From NCBI RefSeq assembly GCF_015476545.1, contig NZ_JADMKV010000011.1, forward strand, positions 1 to 58,791: a stretch of DNA of 58,791 nucleotides, in the 5' to 3' direction. Below the pieces are notes generated by a model. It saw only the letters and a program-made list of their open reading frames with translations, was not told the DNA's origin and ran no database searches. The translations under genes and the position numbers were made by a program. This document shows, piece after piece, positions 1-8,944 of this stretch (positions are counted from its first letter, which is position 1; every line of letters starts with the position of its first letter). The DNA is from Methylobacter sp. BlB1. Its GTDB lineage: Bacteria > Pseudomonadota > Gammaproteobacteria > Methylococcales > Methylomonadaceae.

Positions 1-1
1 C

Positions 2-1365
2 GGCATCAGCACCAAGGGGGCGAACGGAAACGTGGCCGGCAAGGCGCTGAATCTGGCTGCGGCGGACAATATGACCGTCAAAGGCAGTCTGCTGACCGGC
101 AATGCCGCGATTAACCTGCAGGCCCAGAACGGCAGCCTGACGACAGCCGGCGACATCGCCATCGACTCCGGCTCGGAGGTGCTGACTCTGAAGGCGGGCG
201 GCGACATCAGCCTGGGCTCCTTGTGCCTGGTGTCCGGCGGCTGTGACGGCAAGGCTGACGCGCAGTCCGCAGCGGCGGCAACCATCACCTCCGAAAACGG
301 CAACATCACCTTGAATGGCGATTTGCTGGCCGACCGGTCGCTGCTGCTGACGGTCAATAACGGCGCCCTGACGCTCGGCGGCATCGATCTGAGCGCGCGT
401 CCAGGCGCTACTTTGCAAGCCCAGAGCCAACAGGATATCAACCTCAACAATGATATCCTCACCGACAATGGCGACATTGTCATCAAGTCGACAAACGGCG
501 CCATTACCATGGCGGACAATAAAATCCTGTCCGCCGGCAATCAGAACATTTCACTAGAGGCAAGTGGTGATGTGCATGCGCAGCATCTTATCTCAACCAA
601 TAAAATCGATGTCATTTCCGGTGCCGACGTCAGTTTCGGACAGGCATTAACCGGGATAGAAAAACAAGGCATAGGCGATCTGATAGTTGATGCTGTCGGC
701 GATGTAACTTTGAACGGTACCGTATCGAATGGCTCAGTGACGGTAACTAATGCCGATAATATCAGCATCGACAAGCCGGTTTTTACTGTCGGCGCAGTCG
801 ATTTCAACAGTAAATCGCTCAATGTTAAGAGCGGGGCGGATATTAGTACCAAAGGCATGGATGGCAAACATTCCGGTAGCCAGATCAAGCTGACTACAAA
901 CGGCAATATGATGCTTAATGCCAACTTAATGACCGGCGATGCGGCGATTGAGTTGAAAGCGACCGGCATGGAGAGCTCGATAACCACGGCTGACAACATC
1001 AGCATAAACTCAGGATCGGCCGTCGTGAATATCGATGCCGATGGCGATATTAATCTGGGTAGCACTTGTCTTGCACCCGGCAAAGTATGCAATCCGAATG
1101 CAGATGATCCGGATGCAGAAATTAATATCGACAATCCCGCCATGGCGACCATTATTTCTCAAAACGGCGATATCAAGATCGGCGGCAACGTCATAGCCGA
1201 CCGTTCGTTATCCATTACCGCCAGTCAGGGCAAAATCGATCTGGGAACCATTGATCTGCGTTCCCGAGAGTCGGCCGGATTGCAATTATCGGCAAATGAC
1301 GCGATTGCCTTGAATGGCGATGTGCGGACCCTAAACGGCATGCTGACAATCAGCCATGCCGGAAG
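2..1365 (+). repeat. Internal duplication within the FHA-like gene
   Basis: Two diverged copies of a module of about 170 residues, at roughly 2-505 and 838-1365 (pitch about 836 bases). Both run through an ISTKG motif, a LLTGNAAI/LMTGDAAI motif, GDISLGS/GDINLGS, a Cys pair (CLVSGGC in copy 1, CLAPGKVC in copy 2), LADRSL/IADRSL and a GGIDL/GTIDL segment. The copies differ strongly at DNA level, so this is an old duplication rather than a recent tandem event. The boundaries are approximate, and more copies may lie upstream of the window. Confidence 0.7.
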
Positions 1366-3169
1366 CATTACGGGTAATCCGGAAAAGTTGCTGGAAACCG
1401 GGACTGCCGATATTTCTCTTATCAGCGAAGGCGATGTTTCCTTATACAATGTATTTACTACTGGGAAGCTCGATTTGATCTCTGACGGCTCGATTACTTT
1501 CAACAATGCTCTGGGGGTGGACCAGGACAGTATTTACAAGGGATTGGCGGCGCTTATGGTCCAGGGCAAAGGATCAATAACATTTAATGATCAAGTCCAT
1601 TTGACAGGCATTCATCCAATTAACGGAAATTATCAAAGTAGCGACGACGTGCTGAATATTCAGCAAACAGGCACTAGCGGGAAGTTAACCATTAACGGAA
1701 AAATCGTGGTGGATAATGGCAGCGTTTATTTAGGCAAGCCTGCTGGAACGGATTCTTTCACTGATGACAACAATATCGAATTGGGGAATTCAATTTATGT
1801 TTTAAATGGCACAACTATCACCCTGAATAATGATATCCATGTGATTGAACCTAAACTGACAAAATCTGAGGAAGAAAAATCTGAAAAAATAAAATTGAAG
1901 AAGCTGGATGTTGATATTCCTTCGGAGCTTATCGGCTATGAGTTACAACGGGTGCAAGACGAGGATGGTCAATTGGTAAACGTGCTGGACAACAGGACAG
2001 GAGCAATTGCCGTTAACGGAAATATAACGGGTTTATTCGAACCTGCATCGCCGCTTAATATAGCGTTTGCTTATAAATCGTCTGTTTCCTTGCCAAAATG
2101 GCAGGCGATTCCGGAAAATCATTTTGTAAATAAAGAGACTGGCAAAGAATACACTATCTTTGACGGCGAGTTCACTCGTCATGATTATTCCGATAATGAC
2201 GGGAATGAATTTAGCGTACACTGGATTGGAAGCGCGGCATTTCATTTTGAGGAAATCACTAAACCTGAAATCATTAAACCTAATAATGCATTTAAGCCGC
2301 AAAAGGCTATGGTGCCGGATAACATAAAGCCTGCTTTCCTCTCAATTATGATGAAAAGCATAACTCAGACTCCAGCTCCGATTACGCTGAACAGCATAGT
2401 ACCTGTCCCGTCTCCACAAGCAGTCTCAACACCGGCACCAACAACAGACCCTTTTGAAGGCTTTAGGCAGGCTACTTTTTTGAATGAATTTAATAACTTA
2501 AGCAATGAAATCACTGTGGCTAAAGCGGATTCTCAAAGCCTCTCCAGCCTTGCTTCCGTTAATGGACACTCAATCGACGTTAAGCCATTGGAAATTAATA
2601 CAACAGATATCAGTCTATCGGGAAATTCAGCAATTCCTTCCGCCCCTGGTCAAATTTCCATTTCACCAGCTATCAAACAGGCCTCGGACTACACAAAAAC
2701 ATTGGGAACGGTTCAGGTCGATGGCCATTCAATTACTGTCAAGCCAACGGAAGAAAGTACGACCAAAATCACACTACCTAAAAATTCAGCCTCAACCCCT
2801 GAGCAAGTTAAAATTTCCCTCACGGAGTCAACGCTGGATGGCTTAAAGACATTGGATGTGCCAAAAACAAACGCTCTGGACCCTGATCAGACTGACACGT
2901 CATCCAGTACCAAACAGACGTTGAATTACGCCAATTCGTTGGAAGAAGGGTCGGGCTCTGCGGATCATCCTGAGAATGAAGAGTCGGTTATCCTGGGCGG
3001 CGGCAGTGAGGCCGATAATACCGATCTGGGCTTGAACTCTCCGGAAACCGGTGCAGTACAGGATACTTATTTGATCAAGCATTCTCCCGTCTGCAGCGTC
3101 AATAAAACAAAAGGTAAATCCAAAGCCGGTCTTCCGCATTGCGGGAACTCTTCGGTATCAAAAAGCTGA
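2..3169 (+). CDS. Filamentous-haemagglutinin-like repeat exoprotein (5' partial)
   Basis: Large secreted, probably surface-attached repeat protein. The reading frame is open to the first base of the window and the residues before the first GTG (base 32) continue the repeat pattern, so the true start and any two-partner-secretion (TPS) domain lie upstream. The visible 1,055 or so residues are Gly/Asn/Asp-rich short beta-strand repeats (GDI, NGNI, ADRSL motifs) typical of FHA/HMW beta-helices up to about residue 650, then a less repetitive Pro/Thr/Ser-rich tail. Two roughly 280-residue modules are recognisably duplicated, each with a close Cys pair. The last 30 residues contain two Cys separated by 15 residues; in HMW1-type TPS adhesins a C-terminal Cys loop tethers the protein to its outer-membrane pore, so surface retention is a plausible inference. 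The next gene starts 14 bases downstream, suggesting one operon. The exact function is unknown. Confidence 0.8.
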   Translation, partial: GISTKGANGNVAGKALNLAAADNMTVKGSLLTGNAAINLQAQNGSLTTAGDIAIDSGSEVLTLKAGGDISLGSLCLVSGGCDGKADAQSAAAATITSENGNITLNGDLLADRSLLLTVNNGALTLGGIDLSARPGATLQAQSQQDINLNNDILTDNGDIVIKSTNGAITMADNKILSAGNQNISLEASGDVHAQHLISTNKIDVISGADVSFGQALTGIEKQGIGDLIVDAVGDVTLNGTVSNGSVTVTNADNISIDKPVFTVGAVDFNSKSLNVKSGADISTKGMDGKHSGSQIKLTTNGNMMLNANLMTGDAAIELKATGMESSITTADNISINSGSAVVNIDADGDINLGSTCLAPGKVCNPNADDPDAEINIDNPAMATIISQNGDIKIGGNVIADRSLSITASQGKIDLGTIDLRSRESAGLQLSANDAIALNGDVRTLNGMLTISHAGSITGNPEKLLETGTADISLISEGDVSLYNVFTTGKLDLISDGSITFNNALGVDQDSIYKGLAALMVQGKGSITFNDQVHLTGIHPINGNYQSSDDVLNIQQTGTSGKLTINGKIVVDNGSVYLGKPAGTDSFTDDNNIELGNSIYVLNGTTITLNNDIHVIEPKLTKSEEEKSEKIKLKKLDVDIPSELIGYELQRVQDEDGQLVNVLDNRTGAIAVNGNITGLFEPASPLNIAFAYKSSVSLPKWQAIPENHFVNKETGKEYTIFDGEFTRHDYSDNDGNEFSVHWIGSAAFHFEEITKPEIIKPNNAFKPQKAMVPDNIKPAFLSIMMKSITQTPAPITLNSIVPVPSPQAVSTPAPTTDPFEGFRQATFLNEFNNLSNEITVAKADSQSLSSLASVNGHSIDVKPLEINTTDISLSGNSAIPSAPGQISISPAIKQASDYTKTLGTVQVDGHSITVKPTEESTTKITLPKNSASTPEQVKISLTESTLDGLKTLDVPKTNALDPDQTDTSSSTKQTLNYANSLEEGSGSADHPENEESVILGGGSEADNTDLGLNSPETGAVQDTYLIKHSPVCSVNKTKGKSKAGLPHCGNSSVSKS

Positions 3170-3183
3170 GGAATAATTGTCCC

Positions 3184-6183
3184 ATGATCATAAAAAAAAC
3201 GCTTTTCGGAATGGCGGCCGGATTTCTCTTGATCCATAAGGTTTATGCCGCAATGCCTTCCAGCGATCCGGTTATCCGGGTCGATACCGCCTACCATAGC
3301 GGGCCGATTTATGGCGTAGAGCCATTGCCGGATAATGAAAGGCTGGTAACGATATCGCATGATAAAACCGTCAAAATCTGGCGCAGCCGGGATTTCAAGC
3401 TGTTAAAGACGCTTCGCATCCCGATAGGCGACGCTTACGAAGGCAACCTCGACAGTATTGCCGTCTCGCCTGATGGCAAGTTTATTGCGGTAGGAGGCTG
3501 GACCTGCTGGCAATGGGATCAGCAGGGGTGCGTTTATCTTTTTGACGCGGCGACCGGAAAATTGCAGCATAGCATCGAGCAGTTAAAAAACATTATCGGT
3601 GCGTTGCAGTTTTCCCCTGATGGCAAAGTCCTGGCGATCGGCCTGCACGGTAATGGCGGCGTTGTTTTTGTCGATGCTCAATCTTTTCAGGTTCTGGCGC
3701 AGGATCAGGAATATGGTGAACGGGTCACCGGACTGTCATTTTCCAATAATGGTTATGCCGTCAGCGCTTCCAATGACGGCTATCTTCGCGTTTATGATCC
3801 GCAATTCAAACTGGCCGCGCGCGTCAAGGTGCCCGAAATCAACCGCATTGCCGACAGCTATTTTTCGCCGGACGGCAAGAGACTTCTGGTCGGTTCATAC
3901 GATAGCCCGCTGATTCAGGTCTTATCCTTGCCGCAGTTGCAGGTTGAACACAGCTTGCGTACCGCTCCCGGGCAGTCATCCTTGAAAACGCTCAGAGGCG
4001 CTGTTTGGAGCCAATCAGGCGAATTCATTTACGGCGCCGGAGATTCCGACAGTGTTCATGAGACGGAAATCCTGCGCTGGCGCATAACAGATTTGAGCCG
4101 GTATGAGACGATCAAAGTCGCTCATCGGATTCAATCCATCCGGCCTCATGGCCAAAATGGCGTGATTTTTTCCACTGAGGACGCTTCGATTGGCGTTATT
4201 AACGATCAGGACAGTGTGGCGCGTATTTCCGATACGCATCTGGTTCAATCGCCGATCATGAGTGACGAATTCCGGGTGTCGGCTGACGGCAAGCAAGTCA
4301 CCTTTCCAGTGAGCATAACCGATAACCAGGATTTTATGTTCGATATCGAGCGCTTATCTTTGAGCGAATTCGGTTCCGTGCCGGGACTTAAGCCCAAGAA
4401 CAGGACTCAAAAGCGTATTCAATTAACGCATTGGCAAGACAACACAACGCCGATGTTAAACGGGCAGCCGCTGAGGCTGGAACCGTTTGAAGAGATTCGA
4501 TCCTTTTCCGGAACTGGCAAGCAGACATTTCTGGGAACCGATTGGCTGTTGCGGGCATACGACAAAAACAGCCAGCTGAGCTGGAAAACACCAACGCCTG
4601 GCGCAGTATGGAATGTTACAGTCAGCGGAGATGACAAATGGATTGTCGCCGTTCTGTCGGACGGTTCCGTGCGCTGGTACCGTGTTGAGGACGGACAGGA
4701 GTCTTTGGCATTGTTTGTTGATCGGCTTTCCCGGGAGTGGGTGCTCTGGCGGCCTGACGGTTATTATGCTTCATCGGAGAATGGCGACAGCCTGATCGGC
4801 TGGCACGTCAATCGAGGCAAGGGCAATGAGCCCGATTTTTATCGCGCGGTGCAGTTTGAAAAGCAGTTTTATCGCCCTGATCTGCTGCGCGCACAGATAG
4901 GGGCCATGCAAATGGCTGCAAACAGCAGCGCGGATTCCAGTCCTCAGCCTGGCCAGGCCAGCGCGGGTACACGTCAGGCCGTCACCTTATCCGGGATCAT
5001 GACGCCGAACCTGGCGGAACCGGCTCCGGGTACGTTTACGCTAAATCAACTGAATGAAATTGCCCCGCCTCGCATCCAGATCGCGTCGGCCCGGGCAGTG
5101 CAGACTCCCGAGGGCGCGACCGAACTGGAGTTGACGGTAGAGGCGGAAAAAAACAGCCGTCCCATGCAGGATGTCACCGTTTATGCCAATCTGCTGCCGG
5201 TTGCGGCGAACGAGGAGCGCCGTCTTGACGTTAACGAGACGGATACGTTTCGCAGGACTTTCAGATTTCCTGTCAGCGGCGGAGACAGTCTGATCCGCGT
5301 GGAAGTCAATAACGGCGTTTCCTTGGGGCTGGCGGAACAGTGGGTGGAAGTGCCTGCCATGAGTCAGGCAGCGCCTCCCAAAGGCGATCTCTATGTGCTG
5401 GCGGTCGGCGTCAATCGCTTCGACCGTATCTCGGTGGCCGATAAGAACAAAGTGCCTGATCTGAAATACGCGGTCAACGATGCCGAAAAACTGGCTGGCC
5501 TGCTGGAAAATTCCGCGAGCAATGACGGCTTCAATCAGATCCACGTCCAGTTGTTGACCGACTCCGCCCAGTTGCCGCCTACCCGGCAAAATATTCTGGC
5601 AGCGCTGAAAGTATTTGAACAGGCGGGTCCGAATGATACGGTGCTGTTATTCCTCGCTTCCCACGGATTCAGCGACCAAACCGGCAATTACTATTTTCTG
5701 CCGCAGGATGGCGAATACAACGATGTGGAGTCGGTATTGTCCGGCAGAAATTTGAGCGGCAAAGCCTCTACATTGCTCAGCTGGACCGACTTTTTCGATA
5801 ACATGCGCAAGGCGGCGGGACGGCGCATACTCATCGTGGATACTTGTCAGGCGAAAAGTATTTTCGGCGAGTTTGACGCCAGATCCCTGCGCAAACGATC
5901 AGCCGCCTCACTCTTTCCGCTGTTGCTGGCTTCCAAGGGGGATGAACTTTCGCAGGAATATGAGCCGGCGCAACATGGCTTATTTACTCACACGCTATTG
6001 GAGGGTTTACAAGGACTTGCAGATTACAACCACGACCGCAGAATTACGCTGGCCGAACTTCACGATTTTTCAGTGCCGCTGGTGAAAAAACTGCACAATC
6101 CGTCTGCCGGCGCGCAGACGCCGCAGTTGATCGCACCAGGCTCGCTGGCGAATATCGAGCTGCCTTTAGCACAATCAAATTAA
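3184..6183 (+). CDS. Exported WD40-repeat protein with C-terminal caspase (C14) domain
   Basis: A 999-residue protein. ATG 3184 is chosen because it begins a clear signal peptide (MIIKKTLFGMAAGFLL..VYA) and follows GAGG; a TTG at 3139 in the same frame would add 15 residues and overlap the previous gene. The N-terminal half has WD40-like repeats (TISHDKTVKIWR, AVSPDGKFIAVGG, SFSNNGYAVSASNDG), expected to form a propeller for protein binding. The C-terminal 250 residues are a caspase-like fold: a beta-1 strand LYVLAVGVN, catalytic His827 in ASHGFSD and catalytic Cys888 in ILIVDTCQ, so both members of the dyad are present. The signal peptide places it in the periplasm or beyond. It lies 14 bases after the FHA-like gene and 82 before the OmpA gene. 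Possible substrates are the neighbouring exoprotein or envelope proteins; this is inference. Confidence 0.85.
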   Translation: MIIKKTLFGMAAGFLLIHKVYAAMPSSDPVIRVDTAYHSGPIYGVEPLPDNERLVTISHDKTVKIWRSRDFKLLKTLRIPIGDAYEGNLDSIAVSPDGKFIAVGGWTCWQWDQQGCVYLFDAATGKLQHSIEQLKNIIGALQFSPDGKVLAIGLHGNGGVVFVDAQSFQVLAQDQEYGERVTGLSFSNNGYAVSASNDGYLRVYDPQFKLAARVKVPEINRIADSYFSPDGKRLLVGSYDSPLIQVLSLPQLQVEHSLRTAPGQSSLKTLRGAVWSQSGEFIYGAGDSDSVHETEILRWRITDLSRYETIKVAHRIQSIRPHGQNGVIFSTEDASIGVINDQDSVARISDTHLVQSPIMSDEFRVSADGKQVTFPVSITDNQDFMFDIERLSLSEFGSVPGLKPKNRTQKRIQLTHWQDNTTPMLNGQPLRLEPFEEIRSFSGTGKQTFLGTDWLLRAYDKNSQLSWKTPTPGAVWNVTVSGDDKWIVAVLSDGSVRWYRVEDGQESLALFVDRLSREWVLWRPDGYYASSENGDSLIGWHVNRGKGNEPDFYRAVQFEKQFYRPDLLRAQIGAMQMAANSSADSSPQPGQASAGTRQAVTLSGIMTPNLAEPAPGTFTLNQLNEIAPPRIQIASARAVQTPEGATELELTVEAEKNSRPMQDVTVYANLLPVAANEERRLDVNETDTFRRTFRFPVSGGDSLIRVEVNNGVSLGLAEQWVEVPAMSQAAPPKGDLYVLAVGVNRFDRISVADKNKVPDLKYAVNDAEKLAGLLENSASNDGFNQIHVQLLTDSAQLPPTRQNILAALKVFEQAGPNDTVLLFLASHGFSDQTGNYYFLPQDGEYNDVESVLSGRNLSGKASTLLSWTDFFDNMRKAAGRRILIVDTCQAKSIFGEFDARSLRKRSAASLFPLLLASKGDELSQEYEPAQHGLFTHTLLEGLQGLADYNHDRRITLAELHDFSVPLVKKLHNPSAGAQTPQLIAPGSLANIELPLAQSN

Positions 6184-6265
6184 AGGGTTTACGAAAAAAG
6201 ACGGTTACTGACGGGTAAGGTCAGACGAATATTTATCATAATTTTAAGAGACGAGAGCATAGGAT

Positions 6266-6838
6266 ATGAGTATTTTAAATAAATCAAACGGCATCACTTT
6301 GGCCATAGTATGTTGCCTGGCTTCAGTTAAAGCCGGGTGGGCAGAAGATTTAAACGTCGGAGCAAGGGCGCCTACAAAAGAGGAAGTTATTCAAGCGTTT
6401 AAAACAAATTCTGATGGCGGCGAGAAAGTGCTTACACGGGGCATTCATATTCGCCCGACCGGGAAAGCGGGAATGACTTCCTCCCAGGCCGCAACGCCTA
6501 AAGCAATCTCCCTGGAAGTCCGTTTTGGCTATAACTCCGCTCAGTTGACAGACGATGCCGTCAGGCAGTTGACTCCGGTGGCGGAGGCCCTGGTATCCGG
6601 TGAGCTGAAAAATTTGAACTTCCATGTGGAAGGCTATACGGATGCCAAGGGCAGTGATGGATACAACAAGGATTTATCGCTGAAGCGAGCCGCCACTGTA
6701 CGCGATTTCTTTGTCAAGAGACATGGGCTGAATGCCTCAAGAGTACAATTTTCAGGATTGGGAAAGAGCAACTTGCTGGATCCCAATAACCCGTTCAGCG
6801 AGGTAAACAGACGCGTACGCATTGTAGCGACTCAATAG
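6266..6838 (+). CDS. OmpA-domain lipoprotein-like/periplasmic protein
   Basis: A 190-residue exported protein with an N-terminal signal peptide (ITLAIVCCLASVKAGWA). The C-terminal 110 residues form an OmpA/MotB peptidoglycan-binding domain: a strand with FGYNSAQLTDDAVRQL, then VEGYTDAKGS and the conserved tail SEVNRRVRI with the Asn and Arg that contact meso-diaminopimelate. The segment before it (about residues 25-75) is short, so there is no beta-barrel; this is an anchor-type protein that ties something to the cell wall. It follows the FHA-like and caspase genes on the same strand and is probably their third operon member, perhaps anchoring that system to peptidoglycan. It converges with the kinase gene (8 bases apart). 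Confidence 0.85.
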   Translation: MSILNKSNGITLAIVCCLASVKAGWAEDLNVGARAPTKEEVIQAFKTNSDGGEKVLTRGIHIRPTGKAGMTSSQAATPKAISLEVRFGYNSAQLTDDAVRQLTPVAEALVSGELKNLNFHVEGYTDAKGSDGYNKDLSLKRAATVRDFFVKRHGLNASRVQFSGLGKSNLLDPNNPFSEVNRRVRIVATQ

Positions 6839-6846
6839 CTGAAAAT

Positions 6847-8298
6847 TTACAGAACCGGTACGGTCAAACTGACCCTTGACGAGATATAGGATTGCAGTTG
6901 AGGGTTTAGTTTACCGTCCGGATTAATAATATTCTCCGTGACAGGCAGAGGTTCAGCGCTGCCGAAGGCTTCTATGCGGTCTGTTCCCGACGGGCCCGAA
7001 ACAGTCAGTTCATAACCCGCATTTTTCTTCGGCAGGCGAATCGTCTTACCGGCCGCTATCCAATTATCCGGCTCATAGGCGTTAGGAAAAATTGTAGAAA
7101 TTTCTCCATCCGTGCTTATGTGAACGATGGTCACATACATCGGTTTTTCCGTTTCCAGCAATAACGTCATGGATTCCCCGATACGATAATTCGGTGCGGA
7201 AGACCGCAGTTTCAATGGTTCATGCTGCACGGTTGCAACCGTACTTTCCTGATGTTGCCGATCAGCTGGCGTATTGGCCTGAACGGCATTGGCCTCAACC
7301 TTATCTGAAGGCGCCTGTTTTTGTGTCTCTGATTTGGCAACATCGTAGCCCGGCTCGTTTTTACCATAAAACAGCCATAAAAGGACCGCAAGCAGGCCTA
7401 GAGAGAACAGGCTGGCCGCGGCAATTGCTCCTGATTTATAACGCTTTTCCGGAGAAATTTCCTTTATAAACTGGCTGATTGTTCTGCAACGGTTTTCCTG
7501 CTTTAGTGCCAGGCCGTGCTGCAACCCTTTCCATTGTGATTTTGTTATTGAAGTTATAGGCGCAGGCTGCACTTTCAAATCGAAGGCCTGCTGGGCAGTC
7601 GACCGCGAAAAGGGATGTTTGCCGGACAGAAGTTCATAAACAATACAGGCGAGGGCATAAATATCATCTCTTGGGTCAGGCTCAAGGTTATTGAGCATTT
7701 CCAAACTTGCGTAAGCGGGCGATAGCGCATTTAACGAGCGGGAATGGAAAACGGTGGCATCGTCATCACTTTGTCCTGTTCTCTTGAATGGGCAAGCTAT
7801 GCCGAAGTCCAGGACTTTGACATGGCTCTTGTCGTCGACAAAAACGTTACCCGGTTTGAAATCGGAGTGGACTATGCCGTTTTTATGCGCATGGGAAAGT
7901 GCTGCCGCCATGTCCTGTATGATGGGCCAGGCTTTTTCAAACGGCATGCCTGACGGGTATTCTTTAATCAAGGAACTGAGCGGGCGGCCTTTGAGAAGCT
8001 GCATGCTCAGATAAACGTTATCCGCATCGCGATCAAAATCATATACTGTAACAATGTTCGGATGAGCAAGAGATTTGGCTTTTTTGGCCTCCCGTTGCAT
8101 CGCCACGAAAAAAATAGGGTCATCAAGAAATTCAGGATTAAGAAGTTTTATCGCGAGGTAGGGGTCCTTGTCATGGGCTTCCTGAGCCACTAAATCCAGT
8201 GCTTTATATACGGTCCCCATTCCTCCCTGACCGAGCACTTCCTGCAGTACGAATCGTCCTTTTAAAACTGTTTTACCCTCAATACATAATTTTTCCAT
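6847..8298 (-). CDS. Membrane Ser/Thr protein kinase with DUF4384-like extracytoplasmic domain
   Basis: A 483-residue Hanks-type kinase. The kinase domain (about 12-270) shows the glycine loop GQGGMGTVYKA, Lys51 (AIKLL), Glu70, a catalytic loop HSDFKPGN at 144-151 and DFG at 164-166. The usual HRD Arg is Ser145, so activation-loop control should differ from RD kinases. One transmembrane helix lies at about 294-315 (SLFSLGLLAVLLWLFYG). The outer part ends in a domain with YRIGESMTLLLETEKPMYV and ISTIFPNA, matching DUF4384, a domain often found with bacterial kinases and caspases. It converges on the OmpA/caspase/FHA cluster, so it may sense or control that surface system. No clear ribosome site distinguishes the start; ATG 8298 gives a normal kinase N-terminus. 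Confidence 0.85.
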   Translation of the reverse strand: MEKLCIEGKTVLKGRFVLQEVLGQGGMGTVYKALDLVAQEAHDKDPYLAIKLLNPEFLDDPIFFVAMQREAKKAKSLAHPNIVTVYDFDRDADNVYLSMQLLKGRPLSSLIKEYPSGMPFEKAWPIIQDMAAALSHAHKNGIVHSDFKPGNVFVDDKSHVKVLDFGIACPFKRTGQSDDDATVFHSRSLNALSPAYASLEMLNNLEPDPRDDIYALACIVYELLSGKHPFSRSTAQQAFDLKVQPAPITSITKSQWKGLQHGLALKQENRCRTISQFIKEISPEKRYKSGAIAAASLFSLGLLAVLLWLFYGKNEPGYDVAKSETQKQAPSDKVEANAVQANTPADRQHQESTVATVQHEPLKLRSSAPNYRIGESMTLLLETEKPMYVTIVHISTDGEISTIFPNAYEPDNWIAAGKTIRLPKKNAGYELTVSGPSGTDRIEAFGSAEPLPVTENIINPDGKLNPQLQSYISSRVSLTVPVL

Positions 8299-8944
8299 TA
8301 TTTCTACCTAAACTAAATAAGATCCTGCTTATACCAATAAGTAATTTGGTTTTTTCTAATCAAGTACTTTTTTACGATCAGAACATTGTTGTTAGTAAAT
8401 TGAGTCCTTGCTGCCTATAAAAACTATTGGATTATTTGAGCACATATATGCACTCCTTCCTAAATCTGGCCTTGACCGAATCGATAGCGCTAATGATGAT
8501 TCCGTTCAGATTCCCAAGACATGAAAGATATTCACTGAAATAACATTATATTCAATGGGCAACTTTCCAGGGAGCGTTGATTGATACGCTTTTTAATCTG
8601 CAAATGGGTCATGTGAACTTATCAAGAATTCGCCGTCCAGCAATATCCATTAAACAATATTTTTCAATTATTTTTCATGATTTTCTTCTTAACTGATGTT
8701 GCGTGCGATCGATCTGTGTTCTGTTTTAGTTTTACTGCGAACATTCCGGTACAGATGAAGCCCCGAAGGGCATGGGTTAAGGCTGTCAAGTTATAGGGAT
8801 AGCGTTCAGGCGTCTCGGGCGAATCCAACGGCAGGCGAAAGCGGAGAATAAGGCTGATCAAAAAGGTACGCCGCGTACACTACGCAAGGCAAATTTAAAA
8901 ATGCCGCGCTATAATTTCAGATTTGATCAGTCAGAGGTAAGGGT
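8299..8944. other. Divergent intergenic region, kinase/mepA
   Basis: 646 bases between divergent genes. It is AT-rich in the first half and should hold both promoters. A TTG-started frame on the minus strand (8664-8861) encodes 65 residues but has no ribosome site and no recognisable domain, so it is not called. I see no tRNA, repeat or convincing operator. Confidence 0.4.

Noticed and set aside
8664-8861. Minus-strand 65-residue frame in the kinase/mepA gap
   Set aside because: It needs a TTG start, has no ribosome site and no known domain; it could be part of a repeat, but one window cannot show that.
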